DNA of 64,000 nt from RYN-122 sp963761655 (GTDB taxonomy: Bacteria > Actinomycetota > Actinomycetes > Mycobacteriales > SCTD01). The stretch lies in contig CAVXHI010000002.1 of the NCBI GenBank assembly GCA_963761655.1, positions 992,001 to 1,056,000 of the forward strand. The letters run 5' to 3'. Below, piece by piece: positions 45,100 to 56,556 of the stretch. Each line of letters starts with the position of its first letter. Positions within the stretch are counted from its first letter, which is position 1. Made by a program: the position numbers and the translations under genes. The notes under the pieces are model-generated. The model saw nothing but the letters and a program-made list of their open reading frames with translations, had not been told where the DNA came from and did not search any database.

Positions 45100-48000
45100 T
45101 CAGCTCGCCGGGGCCGTCGTGTACCCGACGACGTCCACGACCAGGGCGGCGGAGGCGTTGCGGGTGCCCTCGACGTCGAGGACCACCGCACGCCCGGCGC
45201 CGACCCGGCTGAGCACCTCGTTCGCCTGCGTGAGGCCGGCCGGGAAGTTCACGTTCGACGTCTCCGGCACCGCGCTCCCGGCCGGGTAGACGGTCACGTA
45301 ACCCGCTGCCGTCCCGGCCGTGGCCGTCACGTCGAGCAGCACGCCGGTCGCCCCCGCGGGGACGGCGTCGGGCAGGGTCAGCGTGACCGGTCCGCGGACC
45401 CGGCCCTTCGGCAGGCCGAGGCCGGTGCGGCTGTCACCCGCGCGGACCGGGACCGGCAGGGCGGTGTAGCCGCCGGGCGGCGCCGGGCGGCGGACGACAC
45501 CGACGAGGTCGGCGACGACGGCTGCGCTGGCACCCTGCAGGGAGAGCACCACCTTGCCGTCGGACCCGACCCGGACGACGACCTCGTTGGCCTGCGTCTG
45601 GCCCTTCTCGACGTTGACGTTGCTGGTCGCCGGGCGGGCGGTGCCGCTCGGGTGGGCGACGAGGTAGCCGCGGGCGTCCGGCTGGGCCACCGTCACGTTG
45701 AGGACGACGGCGGTGGCCCCTGCCGCAGGCGTGCCGGTCAGGTCGAGGACGACGTCGCCGGTGCGGCGCGGGGTGGCGGTGCGGCGGGTGTCGAGCACGC
45801 GGGAGGGGGCGAGCGGCTCGAGCAGGCCGGGGGTCGGCGCGCTGGCCGAGCCGGGCCGCGACGTCGTGTAGCCGATCACGTCCACGACGACGTCGGCCGT
45901 CGTGCTCACGAACAGGTCGACGGCCCGCGCCTGCGACAGCTTCACCACGGCCTCGTTGGCCTGCGTGTTGGCCCGGACCCCGCGGACCATGGCCTCGACG
46001 TTGAGGTTGCTCGTCGGCGGCACGGGCGCCCCGGCCGGGAAGGCGACGACGTAGCCGCGGCCCTGCGCCCGGGTCACCGTGATGTTGAGGACGACGCTGT
46101 CGGCCGCCGGGTCGGAGAGGGCCCCGCGGAGGTCGACCGTCCGGAGCCCGGTCGCCTGCGCCCCGGTGCGGGTGTCGAGCACACGCTGCGACGCCGGCAG
46201 CAGGACCAGACCGCTGCTCTGGGCGGGGCGGGCGGGGGCGACGGTCGCCGACCGGTCGGCGCAGTCCGGGGACGGCGAGGTGCGCGTCTGCGGCGAGCCC
46301 GTCTGCGGGTCCGGGTAGTGCAGGCAGTCGAGCTGGACCCGGTAGTCGGCGGTCGGCGTCGAGCCGGCGTGCGCGACCGCAGGCTCCCAACCGGGCTTGT
46401 CCGGGGTGTCCGGGTCGCGCTCGTCGGCCCCGTCGGTGGCGAGGAACCGGCGGATCTGCTCCTGGCCCTCGAAGTGCGCCGGGAGGTCGAGCTTGGTGAG
46501 GAACGCGTGGGGGTCGTTGCCGGCGTTCGGGGTGCGGTCGTTGCGGTAGACCCAGGTCTTGTCGTAGAGGTCGCCGGCCCGCAGCAGCTCCGCCGAGGTC
46601 GGGTTCGGCACCGTGCCGTCGCCGTAGGCGACCTGGAAGATCACGTGCTTGTCCTTGAAGGTCCCGGTACGGCCGAGCCGGGGGGCGTAGGCCTCGGGGC
46701 CGCCACTGCGGTCGAGCCAGGTGCTGCGGCCGAGGGCGTCCTGCAGCGGGAGCGCGCCCTGCACGGGGTCGGACACGCGCGGGTCGCGGCGCAGCGGCAG
46801 CGACTCGGTGAAGCCGGCCAGGCCGGGGCCGCCGTTGCGCAGGGCGCCGAGGGTCGCGCCGAGCAGCGGGCGGAAGAAGCCGAGCCGCGTGACCTCGGTG
46901 ACCGGTCCGCCGGCGACGTTCGGCACACCGTTGCGCACCAGCGGGTCGGTGCCGAGCAGCATGGTCCCGTAGATGCCGCCGAAGCTCTGGCCGTAGTAGC
47001 CGACAGCGCCGTCGCCGGTGCAGGTGTCGACGGTGCCGTTCCCGTCGACGTCGACGCCCTTCTGCAGCGCCCGCACGAGCGCCATCTGGTCCACGACCGT
47101 CTGGATCAGGGCGTCGCGCGAGCCGAGGGAGCCGGCAGCGAGGACGCCCTCGGTGCCGTCGATGGTGCCGCTGCCGTCGAGGTCGCGGCCGCGCCCGAAG
47201 GTGCGACCGGTCGTCACGGTCGGCGTGGCGGTGGTCGCGCCCGTGGTCACCCGGTAGCGCGACTCGGGGCCGAAGCCGTGCCCGACGACGTCGGTGGAGA
47301 AGACGGCGAGGTTGCTGGTGCCCAGGGTGTCGGCGGCCAGGAACAGGTCGAACTTCGTGCCGCCGAAGCCGTGGCCGAAGACGACCGGCCGGATGCAGGT
47401 GTCGCTCGGTGCCGGGGAGACCATGGCGACGCCGAGGCGGGCGGCCGACCGGGCGGTCGGGCTCTGCGTGGTGGGGACCGACGGGATGGTCACGTCGGCG
47501 CCGAGGTACTGCGGGCTCGAGAAGGAGCCGAAGCCGTAGTAGGCGTAGGTCTTGGCCGTGTTGGTGACGGGCCGGGTCACCGCCGTGGCGGTGGCGGTGG
47601 CGCCGGTCTGGACCTGGTCGATCCGCTCGATGCTCGTGCTGCTCGTCGAGGCCGGGAAGACCGAGCGGCTGCCGTCGTCCGCGGTGTCGAAGGCGACCGT
47701 GCGGCCGGACGAGGCGATGCCGGCGGCGGCGTAGGCGGAGCCGTCGTCCAGCGAGGCCCGCGCCCTGTCCAGCACCGACGTGGTGGTCATGGTCGTGAAG
47801 GTGCTGCGGCTGCCCGAGGCGATCGCACTGCCGTCGGCCGCGCGGACGCCGGTGGTGACGACCAGCGTGTGTGCCGTCGCGGGAGCCAGCTGGTCGACGG
47901 GGAGGCCGGCGACGTCGCCCGTGCTCGGGTCCTGGACCAGCTGCGTGAGCCCGGTGCGGACGCCCTGGCGGTCCTCGACGTAGACCGTGGCGGCGGTGAT

Positions 48001-48348
48001 GCTGGCGAGGTCGATCGGCCCGGTGAACGGGACGGTGACCCGAGGGCGGACGTCGAAGCCGTCGAGGCGGTTCAGCAGCGCGAGGTCGGCGCAGGAGCCG
48101 GACGCCTCGCAGCCGGCGGTGGGCAGGGCGACGCGGCGTCCCGTGGCCTGCGCTGGGTCGGCGACGGTGAAGCGGTCGTCCGGGAAGGGGCGGGTGGACG
48201 GGGTGCTCCCCTGCTCCACCGCGACCGCGGGCCCGGCGGCGCGTGCGGCCGGAGCGCTGAGCAGGGCGGCGCCGCTGGCGGTGAGGACGGCCGCGGCGAC
48301 GGCTGCGGTGGCCGTGCGCCGTGCGGTCCGGACGGGACGGAGGTGCAT
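45100..48348 (-). CDS. Very large secreted esterase/lipase-like protein with C-terminal repeats
   Basis: 1082 aa. A signal peptide (about 5-38, ending AARAAG) is followed by an SbsA-type Ig-like region (VRPRVTVPFTGPIDLAS). The alpha/beta-hydrolase core has FGHGFGGTKFDLF and a nucleophile elbow GYYGQSFGGIYG with Ser near 455. Two EF-hand-like calcium loops, DLDGSGTIDG (near 389) and DVDGNGTVDT (near 433), lie inside the hydrolase part. The last ~360 residues are three copies of a ~115-residue module marked RVLDTRTG, NITVT, TSNLNVE, TQANEAVV and VVVDVIGYT, a cell-surface repeat common in actinobacteria. ATG at 48348 has AGGAGC upstream. Substrate unknown. Confidence 0.8.
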   Translation of the reverse strand: MHLRPVRTARRTATAAVAAAVLTASGAALLSAPAARAAGPAVAVEQGSTPSTRPFPDDRFTVADPAQATGRRVALPTAGCEASGSCADLALLNRLDGFDVRPRVTVPFTGPIDLASITAATVYVEDRQGVRTGLTQLVQDPSTGDVAGLPVDQLAPATAHTLVVTTGVRAADGSAIASGSRSTFTTMTTTSVLDRARASLDDGSAYAAAGIASSGRTVAFDTADDGSRSVFPASTSSTSIERIDQVQTGATATATAVTRPVTNTAKTYAYYGFGSFSSPQYLGADVTIPSVPTTQSPTARSAARLGVAMVSPAPSDTCIRPVVFGHGFGGTKFDLFLAADTLGTSNLAVFSTDVVGHGFGPESRYRVTTGATTATPTVTTGRTFGRGRDLDGSGTIDGTEGVLAAGSLGSRDALIQTVVDQMALVRALQKGVDVDGNGTVDTCTGDGAVGYYGQSFGGIYGTMLLGTDPLVRNGVPNVAGGPVTEVTRLGFFRPLLGATLGALRNGGPGLAGFTESLPLRRDPRVSDPVQGALPLQDALGRSTWLDRSGGPEAYAPRLGRTGTFKDKHVIFQVAYGDGTVPNPTSAELLRAGDLYDKTWVYRNDRTPNAGNDPHAFLTKLDLPAHFEGQEQIRRFLATDGADERDPDTPDKPGWEPAVAHAGSTPTADYRVQLDCLHYPDPQTGSPQTRTSPSPDCADRSATVAPARPAQSSGLVLLPASQRVLDTRTGAQATGLRTVDLRGALSDPAADSVVLNITVTRAQGRGYVVAFPAGAPVPPTSNLNVEAMVRGVRANTQANEAVVKLSQARAVDLFVSTTADVVVDVIGYTTSRPGSASAPTPGLLEPLAPSRVLDTRRTATPRRTGDVVLDLTGTPAAGATAVVLNVTVAQPDARGYLVAHPSGTARPATSNVNVEKGQTQANEVVVRVGSDGKVVLSLQGASAAVVADLVGVVRRPAPPGGYTALPVPVRAGDSRTGLGLPKGRVRGPVTLTLPDAVPAGATGVLLDVTATAGTAAGYVTVYPAGSAVPETSNVNFPAGLTQANEVLSRVGAGRAVVLDVEGTRNASAALVVDVVGYTTAPAS

Positions 48349-48423
48349 GCGTGCTCCTGACAGGACGGACGGGACCGCAGTGTGCACCACGTCACAGACA
48401 GGACGCGAAGGACAGCCGCGAGC

Positions 48424-48800
48424 TCAGCCCGGGTCGACCCGGCGCACCCGGACGGGGCCCTTGGCGGTGGAGGGGTCGACGACGTGGCCGCCCTGGGTGA
48501 TCTCGACCTCGCCGCGGGCCACCAGCCGGCGTGCGGCGGCGCGGGCCGGCTCCATCAGGTCACGCCAGTCCTCGCCGCCGACCGCCCGGGCCGCCTCGCT
48601 CGGGCAGATGGTGGCGCCGCGGGCCCGCCTCGACAGCAGGTCCAGGACGCTCTGCTCGAGGGAGGCGTCCACCGGGTCGGCCTTGCGCCGGCGGCAGGCG
48701 TCCGAGCAGTACTTCACGTCGTCCCAGTCGCGGGCCCACTTCTTGCGCCAGGTGATCTCGCGGCCGCAGACGACGCAGGGCTTCGGCGGCGGGTGGCCGC

Positions 48801-48804
<4 letters not shown>
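48424..48804 (-). CDS. DUF2256 and DUF3253 domain protein
   Basis: About 126 aa. N-terminal DUF2256 zinc-binding motif (KPCVVCGREITWRKKWARDW then YCSDACRRRK) fused to a C-terminal DUF3253 winged-helix-like region (LEQSVLDLLSRRARGATICPSEAARAVGGEDWRDLM). Function is unknown. No ATG/GTG/TTG exists near the N-terminus, so the best start is CTG at 48804, overlapping the uvrA TGA as CTGA. Coupling to uvrA suggests co-expression. Confidence 0.75.
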
Positions 48805-51759
<2,955 letters not shown>

Positions 51760-51840
51760 GGGGTCCGTTCGGTCGCAGTGCGGGAAGGTCTCCAGGCTAA
51801 CGTCGGGGTCCGACAAGACGCTTCCTGACCGAGGAGTGCA

Positions 51841-52496
51841 GTGCCCTACACCGGTGTCGTCGAGCAGGGCGGTCCTGCCGACGTCCGCGAGGTCCACGGC
51901 CTGCGGATCACGAAGGTCTGCACGCCCCCCTTCACGAACAACTGCTACCTGCTGCGCTGCACGACGACGGGCGACACGCTCCTGGTCGACGCCGCCGGGG
52001 ACGCTCCCGGCGCTGCTCTCGCTCGTCGGCGACGGACGGCTGGTCGGCGTCCTCGAGACGCACGGGCACTGGGACCACCAGCAGGCCCTGGCCGAGGTCG
52101 TGGAGGCGACGGGCGCCCCCGTGCTGGCCCACACCGGCGACGCCGCCGACCTGCCCGTCCCCGTCGACCGGCTGCTCGACGACGGCGACACCGTGCAGGT
52201 CGGCTCCGCGACGGTCTCGCGTCATCCACCTCGAGGGCCACACCCCCGGCTCGCTCGCCGTGCTCTACGAGGGCGACGACGTGCCGCACCTGTTCTCCGG
52301 CGACAGCCTGTTCCCCGGCGGCCCGGGAAACACGGAGAAGGACGCCGCCCGCTTCACCTCGCTCATGGACGACCTCGAGCGCAAGGTCTTCGGGCCGCTC
52401 CCCGACGAGACCTGGGTCTACCCGGGCCACGGGACCGACACGACCCTCGGTGCCGAGCGGCCGAGCCTGCCGGAGTGGCGCGAGCGCGGCTGGTAG
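51841..52496 (+). pseudogene. MBL-fold hydrolase (glyoxalase II-like), two frameshifts
   Basis: Metallo-beta-lactamase-fold hydrolase, about 217 aa if repaired. Part 1 (from GTG 51841, RBS AGGAG) runs VPYTGVVEQGG...TTGDTLLVDAAGDAP. Part 2, one frame on, has ALLSLVGDGRLVGVLETHGHWDHQQALAEV with the metal motif HxHxDH. Part 3, a further frame on, has HLEGHTPGSLAVLYEGDDVPHLFSGDSLFPGG and PDETWVYPGHGTDTTLG. Single extra bases at about 52006-52008 (CCC for CC) and 52219-52220 explain the breaks. All three parts are otherwise well conserved, so decay would be very recent or the sequence wrong. Confidence 0.82.
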
Positions 52497-52532
52497 CCGG
52501 CGGCACCCTCGGGGCCACACCCCGTCGGGCCG

Positions 52533-53303
52533 TCAGCGCAGACCCAGGACCGCCTGCACGCCGACGTACACGGCCACGACGACCAGCAGAGCTCCGAAGG
52601 ACCGGGTCAGCGCCGGCCCCGACACGCGGTCGGCGACCCGCTGCCCGAGCAGCGCCGCCGCGACGGCGGCGAGTGTGAAGGGCACGACGACGACCGGGTC
52701 GAGGTCGAGGCCCCCGGTGCTGCGGGCCCCGAGCGCCACCGCGCTGTTGAGCGCGATCACCACGAGCGACGTACCGACGGCGTCGGCCATGCCGAAGCCG
52801 AGGGCGACCACCAGCACCGGGACGATGATGAACCCGCCGCCGACGCCGAAGAAGCCGGTGAGGGCGCCGATCAGCAGTCCGGCGGCCAGTCCGCGCAGCC
52901 AGGTCCCGCCTGCGGCGCCGCCGTGGTCGGCCGCGTCGTCCGGTCCGGGGTTCCGGGCGAGCATCCCCGCCGCGGCCACCAGCATGAGGGCGCTGAAGGC
53001 CAGCAGGACGACGTCGCCGTCGACCCGTCGGTTGAGGAGCGTGGCCAGCAGGCTGGCCGGGACACCTGCGACCGCCAGCAGCACCCCCGTCCGCCACTGC
53101 GTGTGCCCGGCGCGGGCGTGCCCGATCGCGGCGACCACCGCGGTGATCCCGACGATGACCAGGCTGGTCGAGGTCGCGTCCTGCGCGCTCTGGTCCAGCA
53201 GGTAGACCAGGACGGGGACCGTCAGGATCGAGCCGCCCCCGCCGAGCGCGCCCATCAGCAGGCCGATGACCAGCCCGACACCCAGGGCGACCAGCACCGT
53301 CAT
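52533..53303 (-). CDS. TSUP-family sulfite/organosulfur exporter (TauE/SafE type)
   Basis: 256 aa membrane protein with about eight hydrophobic segments in two halves, each with the family's Gly-rich motif: GALGGGGSILTVPVLVYLL at the start and GFFGVGGGFIIVPVLVVALG in the middle. TSUP proteins export sulfite, sulfoacetate or related sulfur anions. ATG at 53303 overlaps the methyltransferase stop (ATGA). It ends the GntR-rhodanese-methyltransferase-TSUP operon and probably expels a sulfur oxidation product. Confidence 0.88.
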   Translation of the reverse strand: MTVLVALGVGLVIGLLMGALGGGGSILTVPVLVYLLDQSAQDATSTSLVIVGITAVVAAIGHARAGHTQWRTGVLLAVAGVPASLLATLLNRRVDGDVVLLAFSALMLVAAAGMLARNPGPDDAADHGGAAGGTWLRGLAAGLLIGALTGFFGVGGGFIIVPVLVVALGFGMADAVGTSLVVIALNSAVALGARSTGGLDLDPVVVVPFTLAAVAAALLGQRVADRVSGPALTRSFGALLVVVAVYVGVQAVLGLR

Positions 53304-53926
53304 GCGGGGGACACGGCCACGGCCCGCCCCAGGTACAGGCTGCCGAACACCCTGGGCTCGCCGGCGGCGTAGCGGCGCTCCAGGTGCACCAGCTCCAGGC
53401 CGGCGTCGGCGACGAGGGCGTCGATCGGCCGGCTGAGATGACAGCCGGCGGCGACCCGTCGCTGCACCGGGTCGAGCCTGCGCTGCCACTGCAGGACCCC
53501 GGCGTCGGGCGCGGCCCCGTGCTCCACGAAGTGCAGCGTGCCGCCCGGGCGCAGGACCCGGGCGACCTCGCGCAGCGCAGCGACCGGGTCGGGGATCGTG
53601 CACAGCGTCCACGTCGACAGCGCGGCGTCGAAGACGTCGTCGGGGAAGGGCAGGCGCTGCCCGTCCAGGCCGGAGCGGCGGGTGACGACCGGGCTCGCTG
53701 CGCGACGCGCCTCGGACAGCCGCCAGGCGACGTCGGACGGCTCGACCGCGCTGAGCGACGTCACCGACGTCGGGTAGTGCCGCACGTTGCGGCCCGACCC
53801 GAAGCCGAGCTCGAGGACCTCCCCCGCGAGACCGGCGCAGGTCTGCGCGCGCAGCCGGTCGTGCTGCCGGCTGCCCAGGACCCGCTCGACCAGGCGCGGG
53901 ACGACCTGCTCGGACCAGAGCGCCAC
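53300..53926 (-). CDS. Class I SAM-dependent methyltransferase in sulfur operon
   Basis: 208 aa. Motif I VLELGFGSGRNVRHYP, acidic VEPSDVAWRL, ALSTWTLCTIPDPVAALREVARVLRPGG and FVEHG follow the UbiE-like small methyltransferase pattern. GTG at 53926 (VALWSEQVVPRLVERVL) is the best N-terminus, matching relatives. There is no clear ribosome binding site and translation may be coupled to the overlapping rhodanese frame. The methyl acceptor is unknown; a sulfur compound such as a thiol is suggested only by the neighbours. Confidence 0.78.
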   Translation of the reverse strand: MALWSEQVVPRLVERVLGSRQHDRLRAQTCAGLAGEVLELGFGSGRNVRHYPTSVTSLSAVEPSDVAWRLSEARRAASPVVTRRSGLDGQRLPFPDDVFDAALSTWTLCTIPDPVAALREVARVLRPGGTLHFVEHGAAPDAGVLQWQRRLDPVQRRVAAGCHLSRPIDALVADAGLELVHLERRYAAGEPRVFGSLYLGRAVAVSPA

Positions 53927-54267
53927 GACAGGACCGTCGCGGCGGAGCCGTCCGTGCTCTGCATGGGCAGCCCCGCCTCGTGCCAGGCGAGCATGCCGCC
54001 GGCCATGTTCACGACGTCGACGTCGACGTCGGCCGCGAGCAGAGCCCGGGTGAGCTGACCGCTGCGGTTGCCCGACCGGCAGACCGCGACGATCGGCCGG
54101 TCGGTCGGGACGTCGGTGAGGGTGAGCGTGCTGAGCGGCAGGTGCATCGCGCCGGGGGCGTGCCCGGCGTCCCACTCGTCCTGCTCGCGCACGTCCAGCA
54201 GCAGGGCGTCGGTGCGGGCTGCCGCGGCACGGACGTCGGTCTCGGGGGTGGTTCCGGGTGCGGTCAT
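53761..54267 (-). CDS. Single-domain rhodanese (sulfurtransferase) with odd C-terminal tail
   Basis: 168 aa. The first ~115 residues form a normal rhodanese: ALLLDVREQDEWDAGHAPGAMHLPL, active-site loop VAVCRSGNRSGQL with C63, and VVNMAGGMLAWHEAGLPM. Relatives stop soon after. Here the frame runs on for about 50 Ser/Arg-rich residues across 166 bp of the methyltransferase gene, which reads in another frame. A missing stop or a small indel near 53,930-53,960 is possible. ATG at 54267 has GAGGAG at good spacing, 29 bp after the GntR stop. Confidence 0.8.
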   Translation of the reverse strand: MTAPGTTPETDVRAAAARTDALLLDVREQDEWDAGHAPGAMHLPLSTLTLTDVPTDRPIVAVCRSGNRSGQLTRALLAADVDVDVVNMAGGMLAWHEAGLPMQSTDGSAATVLSWRSGPSRSSRAWSSGSWAAGSTTGCARRPAPVSRGRSSSSASGRAATCGTTRRR

Positions 54268-54296
54268 GTCGGGCTCCTCGGTGCAGGACGAAGGGG

Positions 54297-55067
54297 TCAG
54301 GAGTGCCGGGTCGCCGAGAGGGCGACCGCACGGCCGGACAGCTCGGAGGTGATGGCGAAGCGGTCGCCGCGCACGAGGGTGTGCCGGTGCTCGACCGGAC
54401 GACCGTGCAGGCAGCCGGTGCGCTCGACGGCGAGCAGTGCCACCCCGGCCGGGACGTGCAGCAGGGCGCGCTCACCCCGGGTGGGGACGACGGCGCGGAC
54501 CCGCTCGCGCCCGCCGGTGAGGCGCACGCCGCAGTGGACCAGCAGCTCGGTGTAGAGCGCCGTGCGGGTGAAGTCGACGTCGAGCAGGGGGCGGGCGAGG
54601 TCGGCCGGGAGCCAGACCCGGTCCAGGGCCAGCGGCTCGTCGCCGGCCAGGCGCAGCCGCTCGAGGTGCACCAGCGGCGTCGACTCCTCCAGGTCCAGGC
54701 GGGCGGCGATGACCCCGTCGGCGCGGACCTGCAGCAGGCGCACGACGGACCGCTGCTCCAGACCGGCGTCCTCGACCGCCGCGAACAGGCTGGTCAGGGC
54801 TCCGAGCTGCTGCTCGACCTCGGGCGGGCCCAGCCGTGGCCGACGGCCTCGCGCCGCCGTCACGGTGCCCTCCGACCGCAGGTGGCGAAGAGCCTCGCGC
54901 ACGGTGTGGCGGCTGACGCCGTACTGGGCGACCAGGGCCAGCTCTCCCGGGAAGGAGTCGGTGAACTCGCCCGTGCCAAGACGGTGCCGCAGATCGGCGA
55001 GCAGCGTCGACCACAGCGGGCCGGCGCCTCGGTCCAGAGGCCGAGGCTCTTGCTGCTTCGCGTCCAC
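54297..55067 (-). CDS. GntR/UTRA-family transcriptional regulator
   Basis: 256 aa. N-terminal winged helix (LWSTLLADLRHRLGTGEF, PGELALVAQYGVSRHTVREALRHLRSEG) and C-terminal UTRA ligand domain (PLVHLERLRLAGDEPLALDRVWLP). HutC-subfamily regulators usually release DNA on binding a small molecule. GTG at 55067. It is divergent from the MBL-rhodanese gene and is the first gene of the rhodanese operon, so it probably controls both sides through the palindrome at 55072-55090. Confidence 0.88.
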   Translation of the reverse strand: MDAKQQEPRPLDRGAGPLWSTLLADLRHRLGTGEFTDSFPGELALVAQYGVSRHTVREALRHLRSEGTVTAARGRRPRLGPPEVEQQLGALTSLFAAVEDAGLEQRSVVRLLQVRADGVIAARLDLEESTPLVHLERLRLAGDEPLALDRVWLPADLARPLLDVDFTRTALYTELLVHCGVRLTGGRERVRAVVPTRGERALLHVPAGVALLAVERTGCLHGRPVEHRHTLVRGDRFAITSELSGRAVALSATRHS

Positions 55068-55071
55068 CCGG

Positions 55072-55090
55072 CTAATGTACGGACAATTAG
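55072..55090. promoter_or_regulatory. Candidate GntR operator in divergent sulfur promoter
   Basis: CTAATGTACGGACAATTAG: outer arms CTAAT/ATTAG and inner TGT/ACA pair symmetrically. It is an AT-rich island in GC-rich DNA, 5 bp upstream of the GntR start and 46 bp before the MBL-rhodanese start. Binding is inferred from position and symmetry. Confidence 0.6.
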
Positions 55091-55135
55091 AGCGCCTGAC
55101 AACAGGCCTCGCCGGACGACCCCGAGGAGCCCGCC

Positions 55136-56485
55136 GTGCGCGTCGACGTGATCGAGACCCCCGACCTGGGTGACCGCAGCTACGTCGTGAGCGACGGCAC
55201 GTGCGCCGTCGTCATCGACCCGCAACGCGACATCGACCGGGTGGAGGAGCTCGTCGCCGAGCTGGGCCTGCCCGTCCGGCTCGTGCTCGAGACCCACATC
55301 CACAACGACTACGTGACCGGCGGCCACGCGCTCGCCCGCCGGACCGGCGCCAGCTACGTGGTGGCCGGTCGGGACGACGTCGCGTTCGAGCGGTGCGCAG
55401 CCCACGACGGCGACGTGCTGTCCGCCGGGACGATGAGCGTGAAGGTGATCGAGACGCCGGGCCACACCGACACCCACCTGTCGTACGTCGTCACCGACCA
55501 CAGCGGCGACGCGCCGGCCGTCTTCAGCGGGGGCTCCCTGCTGTACGGCTCGGTCGGGCGGACCGACCTGCTCGGCACCGACCGCACCGACGAGCTGACC
55601 CGCAAGCAGTTCCACTCGGCGCGGCGCCTGGCCGAGCTCCTCCCGGACGAGGCTGCGCTGTTCCCGACGCACGGCTTCGGGTCGTTCTGCTCCTCCGGCG
55701 GGGCCAGCGGAGGCACCGACAGCACCATCGGCCAGGAGAAGCAGCGCAACGACGCCCTGACCGAGTCAGACGAGCAGGCCTTCGTCGACAAGCTCGTGGC
55801 GGGGCTCACCGGCTACCCCGCCTACTACGCCCACATGGGCGCCCTGAACAGCCAGGGCCCGGACGTCCCGGACCTCACCCCGACCCGTGAGATGGACCCG
55901 GACGAGCTGGCCTCGCGGCTGCACACCGGCGAGTGGGTCGTCGACCTGCGCGACCGCGGTGCCTACGCCGCCCACCACCTGGCGGGCACGGTCAACATCG
56001 CCTTCGGCAAGCAGTTCTCCACCTACGCAGGCTGGGTGATCCCCTGGGGCGCCCCGATCACGCTGATCGCCGAGACCCCCGACGACCTGCGGGAGGCGCA
56101 GCGCCAGCTCGTCCGGATCGGGATCGACCACCTGGCCGGGCAGGCCGCCGGCGACCTCGACGGCCTCGCGAGCGACACCCGGACGCGCTCCTACGAGCAG
56201 GTCACCTTCGCCGAGGTCGCGGCCTTCCCGGACGCGCAGGTCCTGGACGTCCGCCGCCAGGACGAGGTGGCGACGTCACGCATCGCCGGCTCCACGCACG
56301 TGCCGCTGGACGCACTGATCGACCGCATGAACGAGGTGCCGCACGGCACCGTCTACGTCCACTGCGCCAGCGGCTTCCGGGCGAGCATCGCCGCCAGCAT
56401 CCTGGACCGGGCCGGACACCCGGTCGTCCATGTCGACGACGACTTCGACAAGGCCGAGGCTGCGGGGCTCCGCCTGGAGCGGTAG
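55136..56485 (+). CDS. MBL-fold / tandem rhodanese fusion (persulfide metabolism)
   Basis: 449 aa. Residues 1-240 are an MBL domain with ETHIHNDYVTGG (the usual HxHxDH ends in Tyr) and TPGHTDTHLSYVV. The later Asp-containing motif reads FSGGSLLYGSVGRTD, with Gly where a metal-ligand Asp is common. Residues about 255-350 are a rhodanese domain without active Cys, and about 365-449 a second with HCASGFRASIAA, active Cys present. Relatives oxidise or transfer persulfide sulfur. GTG at 55136 follows GAGGAG at 55124-55129. It is divergent from GntR. Confidence 0.85.
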   Translation: MRVDVIETPDLGDRSYVVSDGTCAVVIDPQRDIDRVEELVAELGLPVRLVLETHIHNDYVTGGHALARRTGASYVVAGRDDVAFERCAAHDGDVLSAGTMSVKVIETPGHTDTHLSYVVTDHSGDAPAVFSGGSLLYGSVGRTDLLGTDRTDELTRKQFHSARRLAELLPDEAALFPTHGFGSFCSSGGASGGTDSTIGQEKQRNDALTESDEQAFVDKLVAGLTGYPAYYAHMGALNSQGPDVPDLTPTREMDPDELASRLHTGEWVVDLRDRGAYAAHHLAGTVNIAFGKQFSTYAGWVIPWGAPITLIAETPDDLREAQRQLVRIGIDHLAGQAAGDLDGLASDTRTRSYEQVTFAEVAAFPDAQVLDVRRQDEVATSRIAGSTHVPLDALIDRMNEVPHGTVYVHCASGFRASIAASILDRAGHPVVHVDDDFDKAEAAGLRLER

Positions 56486-56544
56486 CGCAGACAGATCCTG
56501 CTGTCGGGGCGGGGGCCGTTCGGGCCCTCGCCTCGTCGGCGTGC

Positions 56545-56550
56545 CAGACT
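56545..56550 (+). promoter_or_regulatory. -10-like box giving a leaderless Cys-rich ORF
   Basis: CAGACT ends 6 nt before GTG 56557. The first base fits the TANNNT consensus poorly, but the spacing equals that seen before ctaA and the ABC ATPase gene. Confidence 0.35.
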
Positions 56551-56556
56551 CGACGG

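Noticed and set aside
45064..48360. 1098-codon plus-strand frame opposite the large esterase
   Set aside because: Arg/Gly/Val-rich shadow without motifs; the minus-strand frame has a signal peptide, catalytic motif and repeats.
53300..54475. Methyltransferase extended to 391 codons
   Set aside because: The upstream part is out-of-frame rhodanese sequence. Homology-like content begins at VALWSEQVV (53926).
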